Shown here: positions 33,046 to 46,000 of the stretch, in pieces
Layout of the letters: each line of letters starts with the position of its first letter
Position numbering within the stretch: the first letter of the stretch is position 1
Source of the DNA: Symbiodinium natans
Lineage: Eukaryota; Sar; Dinophyceae; Suessiales; Symbiodiniaceae
DNA: 64,000 nucleotides
Assembly: GCA_905221605.1 (NCBI GenBank)
Contig: CAJNDS010001236.1
Location: 152,001-216,000, forward strand
Direction of reading: 5' to 3'
The notes under the pieces: generated by a model
Database searches by the model: none
Seen by the model: the letters and a program-made list of their open reading frames with translations, nothing else
Told to the model about the DNA's origin: nothing
Program-made: the position numbers and the translations under genes

Positions 33046-35713
33046 CTATACGATAACGTTACTCTCCTGCATCTCTTCATCGCTCAGCTTGAAGTCGAAG
33101 ACATCGAAGTTCTCTTGCAAGCGCTGTGCAGAGCTGGCTTTCGGGATCGGCGTCACACCACGCTGCAGGTGCCACCGCAGAATCGTCTGCCTCGCTCCAG
33201 TGTCTCACTTCCCAATGGGAACATCTCTTGGCGACGATTCAACAATTGTCTCTACAAGGTTTTGGCCTACTTAGCTTGCCTGGTACATAGCTTCTTATAG
33301 CTTCTTATAGATTCTTCATCGTTTCTGCATGTCTTGTGCAAGCTGCGCTGGAGTCTTGCCGTGTGCGGCACCGATGTCTTGAAGCAGCTGGAGGGACAGC
33401 AGTTTGTCTGTCACCTGCACAAAGGAACAGAAAGGAACTAGGGCGCTCGCTCTGTTCAAGAGGGCTCGCTCGCTCTTCTTTGTGACATTAACATACATTA
33501 ACATGTATTCTCTCCCTCTGCTGCTCTCTGTGTGCTCCTGCCTGGTTTGGATTTCCTTTTCCTCCCAGTGGCGAGTAGGCATTCACCCTGATGCCGAGCT
33601 CCTTGCACTTCTGCACCAGACTCTCACGTGTGTTGAAGGGATGGATCTCGAACTGGCTTGCCATCGGAAGAGTCTCAGCGTAGTCGAGCAGCTCTGTGAG
33701 ATGTCGATCGTTATAGTTGGACACACCGATCTGCTTCACCAAGCCATCCTCACAGCCAGGGAATAAGCTGATAAGCTAGCCTGGCCGGAGGCTAGCAGGC
33801 TCATGATGTCGAGCTCTATCATTTATATAGGGTCATATTGTGTTATCCTGCTTGCTCTATGCCCAAGACGCATCTCGGACTTTTGATTGTTAACGGGTTT
33901 GTTCCCCAGGTCCTTCTTCATTCGTTCCAAGGCCTTCCAGGTTTGCTGACGGAGCTGGAAATTCGTCTCGGCAGCCTCGAAGTCGGTGCTCACCCCGGGC
34001 CAATGAGGAAGCACCAGGTCGATTGCCTGTGCTTCGAGCGCGAGAGAAACTCAGACTCAGCCATGTCAAAAACCTCAGACTCTATCAACTCCTTGCCTCG
34101 AGGCCGAGCTTCTTGGCAGAGTCCTGCACAGAGCTGATTGCCTTGTCGAAGCCGTAGTTGCTGGGCCAGACCTCACAACGCCCACGTACTCACGACTCGG
34201 ACGAAGGGGGAGTTGAACGGATCAGACGACCGAGGTCGACTGAGACGCAGAGAGACAGCACGCTTCAGAGCACCTGCTGATGCCTCTAAATCTCGATGGC
34301 GCCCGACACAAACTTGGCCATGAAAACGTAGGCGAGCTCTTGCACGATTTTCTGCCCGTTGCAATGCGGCACCGCTGCTTCTGTTTTCTGGCACGCAGCA
34401 TACTTGGCTCTCCTTGAGAAATGTCAGAAACATCGGGCCACGCATGGCTGTGCGGTTTCTTTCTGTGGGTCTGAAATCGCCTGGCCTTTCCACGGACTTG
34501 CAGACCGAGAATCGTGGGCAGTCAGCAGAGCCGTGTGCTCTCGTGATCGGACACATTTTGTGAACACCGCAGGCAGAGAACAGAGAAAAACAGAGAGAGA
34601 GAGAGAGAGAGCGAGAGAGTGAGCAAGAGCGGCTTCCCGTAATTATGCTAGACTTAGAGATGCACCGAGATAGAGGGACGGAGAGGAAGCGAGCAAGCGA
34701 GAGCGGGGGAGAGCGAGAGAGCGAGCCAGAGATCGCTTGAGGCAAGACATCGTGGGAATTCTGAGAACGTGCGCTTCAGCGTGTCCGAGTAGGAGGTCGA
34801 GGGCTGCTGTTGGATATTCAAAAAAAGCGTTGACCTCGAATGCCTTCAGAAAATAAAGTACACAAACAAGAGCTCCCGAGGCTGGATCTCTTTGCAATCG
34901 AAAGCGGGCCTTGGTTGTCACGAAGACCTCATCGCGGCTAAGGCCTTTCTCAAAGGCTGCTTTCAAGGCCAGGCCGATGCCGGCCTCGTTGCCTCAAGCG
35001 CAGGGCACACTTTCATCCATGGACTGCGGTGAGTGACTTTAGTGAACCAAGTTGCGGCCCAGTGGCCGTACCTCTGCGCAGTGTCGATGACGCGATATCC
35101 CACATCCAAGGCGGAGGACACCTGCCTGGCAATCATGTCAAGAGGCAGCATGTGGCAGAACCCCTTCGGCATGTTTCATAGTCAGTACACAGCCTCTCAG
35201 GACTCTCTTTCAGACATTCACACACACACACACACACCGTCAGTACTGTTTTGCTGGCTATAGTAAGCGAGTAATCCTGGCTTTGGCCTGGTCACGTCTC
35301 CCTCGGAGACCAAGCAGGTGCCAAGCCCTCGGCTCGAAGGCCGGAGCGAAGCAAATGAGAGGAGAGAAGGAGAGCTTTGAGAGAGTGGCGAGCGAGGCGA
35401 GACCCCTTAAACTAACTTTTTTCGTTGGGAGGTCCCCCAGAAATTCCCTGGTCGAGGCTCCGATGGTTAAGGGCAAGACGCCCCCGGAAATAGTACCAGA
35501 TGCTGGCGCGGGAGGTTTGAGAGGCGGCCGGGGCGCCGTTGGCCCTGCCGCGGCCGGTGCGGTCCCCAAAGCCCCCAGCGCCCCCAGCGCCGCGCGCCGC
35601 GGAAAGGCGGAGTTGAAGGCAGCGAGAGACGGCAGCGGCAGTGACCACAAAGAAAGGCCCAGGCACAGGGCAAGGGCAACCAGAAGCCGACTCTGGCGAC
35701 GGCCAATGGTCAT
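33046..35713 (-). CDS. aldo-keto reductase with N-terminal targeting presequence
   Basis: NAD(P)H-dependent aldo-keto reductase, complete at about 339 residues. Eight in-phase exons: 35713-35459, 35163-35067, 34992-34910, 34171-34097, 34026-33913, 33748-33562, 33407-33340 and 33186-33046. The catalytic tetrad is all present: D and Y in [12 protein letters not shown] in FVTTK, H in LVLPHWPG. Further family motifs are [43 protein letters not shown] and FKLSDEEMQ. The usual C-terminal tail is short: the frame stops soon after EEMQESN, unless a further exon exists. The first about 70 residues are not reductase: a hydrophobic signal ([14 protein letters not shown]...SLAAF), then [19 protein letters not shown], which resembles a twin-arginine thylakoid-lumen signal, then a Pro/Ala linker. 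Six of seven introns have GC or GA donors (GC at 35458, 35066, 34909, 34096 and 33339; GA at 33912 and 33561 by my joins). Substrate unknown. Confidence 0.9.
34585..34738. repeat. GA-rich microsatellite in reductase intron 3
   Basis: Two GAGA-rich blocks (about 34588-34618 and 34672-34730) in the 738-bp intron between the FVTTK and VWPSNYG exons. The Ser/Leu-Arg ORF over it is an artefact. Confidence 0.85.
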
Positions 35714-37160
35714 GGCTGTCTGCCGATGTAACGATGTAAATGTAAAGCTCTTCATATTGCTGAGCGAGAATCTTGGAGTCTTAGACTGTGGCTCGCTAGA
35801 CTTGCAGTAGTCAACTCGGAATGCTGCGCCGGCACTACCCGGCAATTTCTACAGTATGTTGCTGATCTTTGAAGGAATCATAGCGTTCTGCTTTTCCATA
35901 GCATGAGCACTGAAAGGCGCTGAACGATACCGCGATATAATGACTTGTAAAGCACAGGAGGCCAGCTCTGCAGTCCTCGGCCGAGGTCTCTTGTCTCCGC
36001 GCGTGGGCCTGCCAGTCGGCAGAGCCACGGTGCGCTTTGTGATGTGTTTCAAGCGGCGCCTCCGTAAAAGTGCAGTGGGTCAGTGAGAACAACATGCTTG
36101 CCTCAGAACAAGCCCAATTTCTCCACGTCGAAAACCTGAGAAAGCAGCAACTCTTCGACATCCTTCCACCCAGGCTGGACACACCGACGAGCCAACCCGC
36201 TACCTGAGCCCTGAGCAGCAGAACCGCAGCGCAGCGATCCTTTCAGGGAATAGCAGAGACTTGAATTCACTGAAACACCACGCCCGTCCTTAACGGGCTA
36301 CAGGAGTATGGCAGGGCCAATGCCCTAGGGCACCCCCTATAATTATGGCCCTAATGGCCCTACAGTATGGCCGTTAAGATGTTCCCGAGCTCCTGAAAGT
36401 TGAGCTGCTGACGCTTGGCAACAAGGCCACGCCAGTGGAGAAAGGCAACCTCTCAGCTCCTAACCGTCCTAACCCTGAAGCCGACTGTCTAGGCGAAGGA
36501 CTCTTCAGGCTAATTCTTCTCTTCCTCTCTATGTAAATGTACACATGTGTATACATAAGGAAGAATTATAGTGAATATAGACTATAGAGGACGAAACAGG
36601 GTCCCCCACAAAAGGAGCCTCACCTGTATCCATTGAGATGAACCAAGCCTTCTCGCCTGGCAACGCTGCCCTTGAACTACAAAGCCACCTCCGGCGAATC
36701 TGCCAGGAGCCGGCACAGCACCTCCAAGACAAAATCTGGAGCCTAAATTCAATGCCTCTGCAAACATCTGTAAACCCTGATAACCTGTAGCACTTTGCTC
36801 CTATAAACCCGAACAGCATCACCCCCGCAAGAAAAACTCTGCAAGAGCTCGGAGTCGAACCTGCAAGCGCTGCAGGCGCTGGGCGGCCTTTTTCTGCCTT
36901 CCAAGGCGCCAAGAAAGCAAAGACGAGAGTACGAGGCTTGCATTGTTCACATGCCAAGTTGGGGGCCTTTGGGGAGCTCGCAAAACTCGGAAAGCTAAGC
37001 TTCAAGCTTTCGTCGTCGCTCCTCACGACCTTCGGTCACCTCGACCCAACTCTGGACACGTCACCCACATCCCACGTCCTTTTCGTGCAGACTCCAACCT
37101 CGCGTGGTAGCAAGGTGCTGAAGCGCTTCGGGCATTCCTGCACAGAAAGGATGAGTTTGG
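35714..37160. other. no assignable gene
   Basis: A plus-strand stretch at about 36090-36200 (EQAQFLHVENLRKQQLFDIL) and a minus-strand open frame at 36529-37026 (165 codons) are the only notable features. Neither is recognised or splice-linked. The first about 300 bp should hold the reductase 5' region. Confidence 0.35.
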
Positions 37161-37240
37161 GCTTCCGGGGCATCTTCTTCTCTCAGCACCGTGGGCTTGG
37201 GCTTCCGGGGCATCTTCTTCTCTCAGCACCGTGGGCTTAA
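37161..37240. repeat. 40-bp tandem duplication
   Basis: Bases 37161-37200 repeat almost exactly at 37201-37240, with only the last two bases different. 40 is not a multiple of three, so frames shift across it, which suggests recent duplication in non-coding DNA. Confidence 0.95.
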
Positions 37241-37681
37241 AGGCGTGCCTTGTTGGTATGCATGGTGCCCGCTAACTGTAATGTACCTGTTGAAAGTGTC
37301 GCTCTTGCCTCCCGATGTCAGGTGGACGACGGTCAGTTGCATGTTACAGTGTGTTGTGTTGATCGTAGTGTTTTCGGTGTGAAAGGTGGTCAAGGCTAGG
37401 TGGATGGCATCATGGCCTCGTCGCATACCTATTTGACTTTTCCGCGATTCCATGCGCTGCATTTACAAACTGCCTTGAGCCGAAACACCACGTGTCGGTG
37501 CTTAAGGGCATGCGTCTCTTCACTCAGCCGAGCAGGCTGTACAGACGGTGTACAGAAGCGAGTGCTGGTAGATGCTGGTAGAGGCTGGTATCCTGGAGTG
37601 TCCTCTGCTTGGGCCAGGCGGCTCCTTGAGGGGACAAGCAAGCAACTGCTCTCACGAAAACCCGGTGCTGGGGCAGCTGCT

Positions 37682-38326
37682 CTACATCCTCGTCAAAAAC
37701 TCTCCAAGGTCGCCTTCAAAGGAACCGGATCTCTGAAAAGGCGAGGCAGCGGCCACAGCGGCACAGAGCGGCATGCACTTAGCAAGATGACCCCTTCCTA
37801 CCCCTTCCACCTGATCGATCTGGGAACCTGAGCAACGATTCATCGGGGCACGCTTGTCTCGCTCGTGTCGCTTGTTTGCTCGCCTCACTTTTGGGTTTCT
37901 GTTGGGTCCGTCGGGTCTGTTGGGCCCCTGGCCGCGAGGCATTTCCAGGAAGTCGCCTGCTTCGGTGCTCTGGGCATGGCGCAGGGTCTGCGCACTCCGC
38001 CTCTGGTGCTCTGTTGAAACCAAGGCAAAAGAGCCGACTGTCACCTCTGACAGTCCCTTTGCCTTCGAGCCCCTTCGAGCCAAAAAGCTTCTAGAGACAG
38101 CTCTTATAAGGATGCTCGGTTGCACTGCATCGGGGTGAAATCCGTGAAGCGAATGCGAGTCTGCTTCCACCGCTCCGCTTTTTTGGTCAACGAATTCGAG
38201 GTGTTCGAGGTGTTCGAGGTGCCGTCCACCAGCAGTGATCTTCTGTTGGCCCTTGGCACCGTGGCCTCCAGTGAACCAGCAGCCAGGAAAGATTTTGGAG
38301 ATTGAAGCCCTTGCTGCGCATATCAC
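37682..38326 (-). CDS. long open frame, unrecognised, doubtful
   Basis: 214 codons open on the minus strand, with a basic stretch PKVRRANKRHERDKRAPMNR. In this GC-rich DNA such length can occur by chance, and the plus strand also has open frames here. Could contain one or two exons; no motif supports a function. Confidence 0.2.
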   Translation of the reverse strand: MICAARASISKIFPGCWFTGGHGAKGQQKITAGGRHLEHLEHLEFVDQKSGAVEADSHSLHGFHPDAVQPSILIRAVSRSFLARRGSKAKGLSEVTVGSFALVSTEHQRRSAQTLRHAQSTEAGDFLEMPRGQGPNRPDGPNRNPKVRRANKRHERDKRAPMNRCSGSQIDQVEGVGRGHLAKCMPLCAAVAAASPFQRSGSFEGDLGEFLTRM

Positions 38327-39119
38327 CTGAAGAAACCAGACACCAGCCCTATGGGGTCTTCAGGCACTTTCATCATCGTTCTTCTCGTTCCGTCCACTAC
38401 AAGAATTGTTTCAGCTGAGGGCTGGTGGACGGCTTTCACTGCAAAGCCAAGCACTTGAGCCTGGCACGTATACTGAATTGAAACCATCAGCCTTGCAGTC
38501 AATGCAGGCCGAATGCTACATTTGCTGGGGGCACGTCACCTTTGTGAGCTTTTGAGCACCACTTCGCCAGCTTCGCCACGAGTTGATGTCCGTGCCAGGC
38601 GCCGCTGATTGCAGCACGGCTGAAAACACATCGGGGCACAGCACTCACTTTGCTTCTCTGGAGATATGAGATGCAAATAACTTTTCTTAATTTGTATCCA
38701 TGGTTATCTTCGGGATATGATGTCTATCTTTATGTTCGGAGAGACCAATGTGGTGGCTCAACTGTGCAGCGGGAAACGATGTTGAAGCGTGTTTCGCTCC
38801 ATGACAGGGAAAATCTGTTGCAGAACTCCCGAATGAAAAAGATCGGCTTTTGGCAAAGCCACAAGTTGAGCTGGCAGAGAGACCACGCCGGCAAGTTTCC
38901 CAACTCCTCCGCGCCTTACAGGAAGGGGCTGTGGAGTGCGGAAAAACACGCACTTCGGAACACGCTCCGATCCCACACAAATCCCACAACTGCTCGGCGT
39001 GGTGCTCCTGTTGTTATATAGGCCAGGCAGCATCCAGAAGCGAGTTGGGGCGAACGATGCCCACCAAGTCACCTCACCTTAAACAAAGACGTGTGGCTCA
39101 CTGATTTGGTTGTCTGGTG

Positions 39120-39245
39120 ATGCCTGCACTGTATTGAACTGTATTGGCAGCTGAGACCAGTGCTTTGCACGCTTTTTTCTGCCTCGCTTCTCTTCTCTGC
39201 GGTCTTCCATGTCGCTGGACTCCCCCCAGCCTCTGACACTTCAGC
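39120..39245 (-). CDS. possible basic exon, unrecognised
   Basis: After an AG, a minus-strand frame reads GWGESSDMEDRREEKRGRKK then RAKHWSQLPIQ. The charged, low-complexity character with an internal Met resembles a nuclear or RNA-binding protein segment. Nothing nearby confirms a gene. The rest of 38330-40070 has competing frames on both strands. Confidence 0.28.
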
Positions 39246-39509
39246 GAAGATGAAAAAAACAGGACGGGGAGCGTCACAATAATTCTAAACTCTGTGATGG
39301 GGCTTTGGTCCCGTGTTTCCTTGCGTTTCGGTCTATGGACGGGGTCTGTTCTGTGGGATATGACGGGATATGTGCACTGCTCCTGCCCGAGCATTTGCCT
39401 GCAGACCCTTCCTTCCAGACCCTTCTCTCCTTGTCCTGGTGCCGCAAGCGGGCTCCGCTTAGACGGATCGCGCGAGGGCGAACGGTGCTCCTTCAAAGAG
39501 AGGAAGAAA

Positions 39510-39628
39510 GGTCTCTCTCTCTCTCTCTCTGCTATTCTCTGCTTGTGTTAAAAAGCCCTTCTGACTTGAACTCCAAGAAAAAGCAAGAGAGAGTAAGAGA
39601 GAGTGAGTGAGAGAGAGAGAGAGGGAGA
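39510..39628. repeat. CT run and GA run
   Basis: A CT dinucleotide run (about 39512-39530) and, 60 bases on, a GAGA run (about 39586-39624). The two are complementary in sense, so a hairpin is possible. Confidence 0.8.
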
Positions 39629-40070
39629 TGTGCAGATTCCCATGTATCCAAAAGCTCCAAAGGGGGGCCTGGCGCCGGCCGTCCCGACCGTCCCGAGCAT
39701 TTTGACCGTCGATCTCGGCGTCCAGCCACCTTCAAAGGGGGGACTTTGAGCGCTGCAGGGGAGAGTGGATGAGGGGGTGCAGGCGGATGGGGTAGTGCCG
39801 AAAGACACACCTGAAACTCCTCTGAAGCTGCTCCCTCTTCTTTGGGCATCTGTGACACCGGAACAAGGGAGGGACAGGCATCTCGCTTATTTGAGGCTCC
39901 GGCTCGCTGTTGTGAACTTTGTACCTGTACTCCTGACAGTGACACTGCGCCACACTACTCACAGAGTGGGCGAGCCCGAGTGTGCGGCCTCTTCGGGGTC
40001 TGAAGACTTTGCTCACTTTGCTCACGACTTTGCTCACGACTTTGCTCTCTCTAAGACTCTGAGAGAAGTC

Positions 40071-43000
40071 TCAGAGCGGCAGAGCATTTTGCCGCGCCTG
40101 GATGTGTCTCGTCCATCGACTCTGCTGGCCAGCCTGCGTCTCCGCCTCGCAGCTCTCGGAGATGCACTCTGAGACTGTCTTGGGTTTGCCGGCGTATGAA
40201 GAGGCAGAACATGTGCATAGTTCTACACAGGGGAACTTTGGCTCCCTCTCCTTCTTTCTATTGGCTGACTCAAGTGCCCCCGCCCCCCCCCCCCCCCCCC
40301 CCCCCCCCAAATAGATTTTGAGGACAGCTGAGCGCATCTTGGGAGAGCGGCAGCGACGACCACCTCCAAGAGCTCGCTCGCCGCATCCTCGGAATGCTCA
40401 GTTGACCCGGGAGCGCCGGGGGCAAGGGCCCGGTCTGAGCTCTTCAAAGTCTGAGTTTTGCTTTCAATTGTCAAAGAGCTTCACCAAGAGCTTCGGTTTC
40501 TCTCAAGTCTCTGCGAACGGATCTTGATCTTCACAAAGCTTCAGTCCTGTACGGCAGGCTCCGGAGATCGCAGCAGCTCCTTGCAAGCTTAAGAGAACGC
40601 CCAGGAATGCGTCTTCTGTGATCCAGCCAGTACTCATATGACATCTCATGCGATCTACAGCCCTCATAAATGCATTCACTCTGGCGAAAACTCTTCCCAG
40701 CACTTCGAAAGGGCCGTGGGCTCCAGGACACGCGCCGGCGCGTCCGTCTGCAGAACTGCCTTGGCTGACTTTGTTGGGCTCTGGGGGCCCCTGCGTTGCC
40801 TTGTGACTTGCCTTGAGTTGCGTTGTGAGGCTCTGAGGCGAGTGCATCTCGCGTGGCATCAGCGATGATGAGGCAACGGAGCAAGAAGCTCAGCTGCACC
40901 TAACACGTCTCGTCAAATATTTCGTCGAATTCCGACAACTCCACAGCTCGCTGTTCCGAGATCTGGCCAATTCAAAGAACACAAACTCGCAGCCGGCACC
41001 ATGAGATCTACATCCTTCGTCTTGGCTGCCATCACATCAGGCAACAGCTGGATCACCTCAAGAGCACATGGCAGAGACCTTGGAATCCTCCTCGTCACGC
41101 GGCCTATTGTCATGCCTTGTCATGCCGTGACACTTAAGTACCTTCGGCTCTGGCCTTGGAGTTCACAAGCAACGCCGCTGCGGGTGGATCCAGGGCTAAG
41201 ACACTGAGCAGCATGACCGCCTCTGCGTGTTGCTGTTCCATGAGTTCAATGCTGTTCATTGCTGTTCATTGCTGGGTTCATTCGGTTTCAGCTGCGGCTC
41301 AGCGAGTAGGGTCTCTGCCTCGAGAACCACATCATCCTCGGAGAAGCCCACCATCAACAGCCTGTCCATCTGCTACGATTGAACGGACGTTATAGGGCCG
41401 GCAGAGCAACTTGTGCGCTTAGTCAGGAAACCAAGGAACGTAGCAATGTAGCAGCACCAGCTATCGAGGAAAGAGACATGCAGCATCCGGTCCTTGGCAG
41501 AAGCTCCAGGAGCCCAGCTTCGCAAAGCTCTGGCCAGGGAACCTGCGGAAGCATCGCTGTCCCTCACCTGAAGCTCCGACTCACCACGCGCCTCTGGGCT
41601 GTTGCAGTCGAGGGCAGCGAGGATACCCACTGCTTCAACCAGCACGTCGTGCCTGCGCGCTCGTCCGATTTTAAGCTTCATCCAAAGCCCCCTCAACTCT
41701 GAGCAAGTCTCGGCACCTGTCGGCTGCCGTGCTCTGTGCCAGCCGCACGAGCTGTCAGACAAGAGTGCCGTGTCTTTGAAAATGAAGGAGAGAGAATAAA
41801 CAGTTGCGCAACAAATCACGATAAAATCGAGGCTGGACACCTCCAGGAGCCACGCGTGGCCTTGGTGCAGGGTATAGGTCCTGCAAATAGGTTACAATCT
41901 GGAGAGACCTATAAGAGATGGCGGTGACTTCACCTGACGTAAGCGCGGAGCTTGAGCCAGGGGCATCCGGCCCTGCGAGACGGGGATGTCACAAGTTGCG
42001 CGCTCGTCTGGACAAAGCGGGAAAGCGGGATAAAGCGGGCCTCCACCCATGACATCAAGAAGTATGGACCGGCTGGCTTGGTGGGAAGCAATGTGGCGCA
42101 ACACCTCCCACCCGTTTCGAAGCACACGCCCACATGCAGACTTTTGCTACTAATTATAATCTCTTCTCACATCTGTCACAGTCACATCAATTTGGAAGTG
42201 TGCTGCTACATGGCCCGAATCCGGAGCCCCGTGTCTCTGAGACTTCCCCGACCTTGAGGATGACCTGGTTGCCCTTGATGCCCCGCAGGGCCACCGTCAC
42301 GAAGGCCTCTTCGGCCAAGAGCAAGCAGGCGGCGGCCTCACCAACACAAGGAGCAGGTGGTTGAACGGAGTTCACCACGTGACCACGTCGCCTGGTCGGC
42401 CGCCAAGTTGAGGAGCAAAGCGAGGGCTTCTTTCTCCTCAACACTGCGCAATGCGCAGACAGTGCTGCGCAGATGTTTTTCGGGGCCACGAGAAGCACAA
42501 GCGGAGCGAAAGGAGCATCAAAAAGCCCCGGTGCCTGCTCCTTGCTTTGAGCCTCAGCATCGCAGCACCTCTCCATATGTCCCCTCCACCTTCTCTGACT
42601 TCCGACTTCTGAGAGAAATGGGAGGCTTCTGTAAAGGCCCCTCTCTCTTTCCAAGTTAAGCTTCAAAGGAAGGGCCCCTGGCGAGCTGCAGCGCCATGGA
42701 GGCGATGGTCGGATGCCGACTGGTCAGGGCCGACCTTCTCTGAAGCCCTCCTCTGTCTCACACCGTCTTAAGACTGTGTTACTAAGAATTTACAGAATCT
42801 ACAGAGGCGTCACTCTCCGCAGACTTTCACACCTTTTAGCCCCGGGCCGTGCGGCTGGGTCCAGAGTCAGGTGGTAAAGCAGTTTCAAGGACACCTGAAG
42901 GTGCCAAATTCACAGGCATCCAGTATCCCACCGCGTCTGTGCTTCTACGAATGTGAGGATGCCCTCCTTTGAACCCTCGGAAAAAACTGGTGTCAATGCT

Positions 43001-46000
43001 GTCAATGGGTTTAGAGGCGGCACTTTGAAAGGGCTCCCGGATCGCAGGAAGCTCCCGGGCCGCCGGCCACTTTAAAGCGGGCGCTCGGCGCCGTCGCGGC
43101 GGCCATGAGCCGGGCCACCACGTTGCTCCTCGGCGCGCACTCGCTTTCGAAAGAGAGAGAGAGAGAGACACACTCAGAGACTCAGAGAGCCCTCTCTATC
43201 GCGGGCTTGGCGAAGGAATGCGGTAATGCGAGGGGGGAGAGCTGCTTTGGGGCATCTCGCGCCTTCTGCGACAGAAATGTCTATACTCAATTATTCGTCT
43301 CACTTCACTTTTTGCAGGCCACAGCTGCTGACTGGCCAAAAAGGCACGGCCCTTGGGGTCGAAGGAGAGGTTGTAGCACCTGACAGCATAGCGAGCAGGC
43401 TTCGCAACAAAAGGTGGATTTGCAAAGAAAATGTGCAAAGAGCACGGCAGCTGCGCTGCTTCTATTGGGATCTTAAATTCTTTTGGTGTCGGAAATGTCT
43501 CTGAAGACCCCGGCGCTCTCATCGCCAGGAATGCCACCTGACAAATGCGCCGCATGGGCCAAGATGCACTCGAAGCTTCTGAGCGCTGAGGCGCTGAGAA
43601 CAGACGAGAGAAATAAGGAGAACAGAGGACCACCTCAAACACCAGACGCGCGCACACAAACATGAAGCCCACGACACTATCAAGCTGAAGAAGGGCTCGC
43701 CACCTCTGCAAACAAAAATCCTGGTTGGCTTGTTGAAGCACGCTGTGGAACTGTGGAAACTTGTTTGTTTCCGCATCGCGATACCGCGAAACATGAAGAC
43801 GGGACGCGCGAGTCCGGCAGAAGGGAGCCGAAAAAGAAGACGCAACTCTCCAATCCCTCAATCCAAGACCCCCAAAAACAAATTTAACCCCCCCCCCCGT
43901 CCCCATTGGTAGGGCCTCCGAGGCCGGGTGGCCGAGGAGCTCGGCCAACCGCTGGAAGACCTCGTCCTTCAGGAGCTGATCCTCCCAGAGCACCAAGTCA
44001 GACCATGTCTGCGGGTATACAGAAGAGCACGGTTGAGAAACTCCCGCATTTTTTGCCTTGGGGTCCCTCCTGAGCTCCCTTCCCCTTAAGTGACCTTGTT
44101 CTGCTCGAAGATGGTCAGCTTGTGCAACATGGACAGCGTACTCAGCAACAAGTCCTGCCAACAGCCAGGTGGCCCCTGACGTCATGATGGCCCAATGTGC
44201 TGGGAAAGCTTGCCGTAATCATGATTGGGGCTGCACTGCACGTTTTAGAGGTCATGCCGCACACATGTCCGACGAACCAAGTACGAAGATATATTTTCTG
44301 GTCATGACCAGCCCAGTCTTGCCGGCCTAACAATCCATCTACTTAAAGTCCCATAGAGATGGAACGCGACAGGCTACAGACTTGAAGTCTTGAGTCTGAT
44401 TAACAGTCTTAACACATCTTAACACGGTAGGGCTATAACTGGGTTGTTGACTTTAAGGCGTTTCGGTTATGGGTGCAAACCAAGGTCCTCATGTTGTCTG
44501 CCCAGCATGGGCACGAGCATTTGGCAGAGCTTCTGCTTCACAAACTTCAGCTCCTGTGCAGTGTCCTGTGGCAGAAATTGCTGGGAAGAAGGGCCTCTTT
44601 TTTTGTGTTGTGGACGCTTTCGACTTGCCAGCTTCGACAAGGATGGAGGTTTAGTCCATTTCGTGGGTCGAATATTGCAGGGGCTGCTGAAGGGTGCCGA
44701 CATGTACCGACGGTGCCGGCTTCCTCCGAGACTGCGCGGAGCACCAGAAGGCAGATCTGCAGCAGGTGGTCCTGGCAAATCCAGAGTCCAATCCGCCTTT
44801 CTTCGGGGGCCTTTCTTGGAAATCGCGGCTACAGATCTCTAAGCTTTGCCATGCCTCTTTCTGCTACTACATAGCAGAATAAACGACAAGGCTGAAAAGC
44901 ACAGGTTGGAGAAACATCAAGAAGTTCTAATACGTACTACACAACAAGCTTTGTTGTATATTCGCCTCGGCTTCTGGCCACCTTCAAACCCAGCTGCCAA
45001 GGTGGCGCATGCAGCGTTACAATTGAAGACGATAGAAAGAGGGTTGGAACGAGAGCTTGTAGGGATGCATGGCTGCCTGCCGTTCTAGCCGTGCACGGCA
45101 TTTGCCAAGGGCGTGCTGCAGCCGGGTGCGCCTCCCCGGGGCAAGACGCAATTCTCATGGCATGGAATTTGACCCATTTTGAGCCCTTAAGAGCAACTCA
45201 GACTCAGAGCAACCCTTGAAATCCTCATTTTTGTGCATGCTGCCTATGTGCTTTTGCGCTTGGTCTGTGTCGAGGCCCTGCGGCCCCTGATGCCCCTGAG
45301 GTTCGAGCTCGTCACCCAGCTGCGAGCTCGCCTTGAAGCAAATGCTGAGTGAGCGCAGTGGCTTCTACTTCTCTTCGTGGCTTCGGGTTGAAGATGGAAG
45401 AGAATGCTCAGCGTCTTGCTAGCTGCTCTTGAGTCTGCACCAGCTCGTTCTTCAGGACGTTTCGCCGCTTGCTCTCATACCTCAAGAAGGGTCGCTGTGC
45501 GAACTCTGTCGAAGCAAATGGTGGAAGACGATCCTGTGGCTCCTGAGGCTACGGCTCCAGAATGCGCATGGTCACTTCCCCACACTGGTGTCGTTTGAGG
45601 GCGAGGTGGAAGCAGGAGAAGTTCGCAAGGATCAGAAAAATACCTGGAGAGTTGAGGCATCTCTTGTGCAGCTGCACGTGTTGGCACGCTAAATCTGGCT
45701 GGGTCTTCAAAAGCCGCTTTCGTCCATCCCCCCCAAATCCCCCGGCCCCCACCTGTGATGGCCACCGCAAGCTCATAGCTGCGCTTGGCGTTCTCGCGCA
45801 GCTCGCGGCTCAGCACCTGAGAAGAAGCCCATTGGCACCGCCCGAACACCAACTCCCTCTCACTTTCTATCTAATTCTACTAAACCCACTCACGAGGGGC
45901 TCCGAGGCGGCGACCCCCAGCAGTGTGGGATGATCTGCCAACTGGTCGAGGATGCGGACCTCTCTGTGCCCGAACCCCAGCGATTCACAGAGGTGTCGAA

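Noticed and set aside
38848-39021. Plus-strand segment VELAERPRRQVSQLLRALQE looking like a helix
   Set aside because: Isolated, on the strand opposite to all genes; the overlapping minus frame is also open.
43196-44185. Longest minus-strand open frame in the gene regions (329 codons)
   Set aside because: KAP homology jumps between frames here (44154-44095, 43981 onward, about 43380), so the long frame is a chance read-through of introns and a mix of frames.
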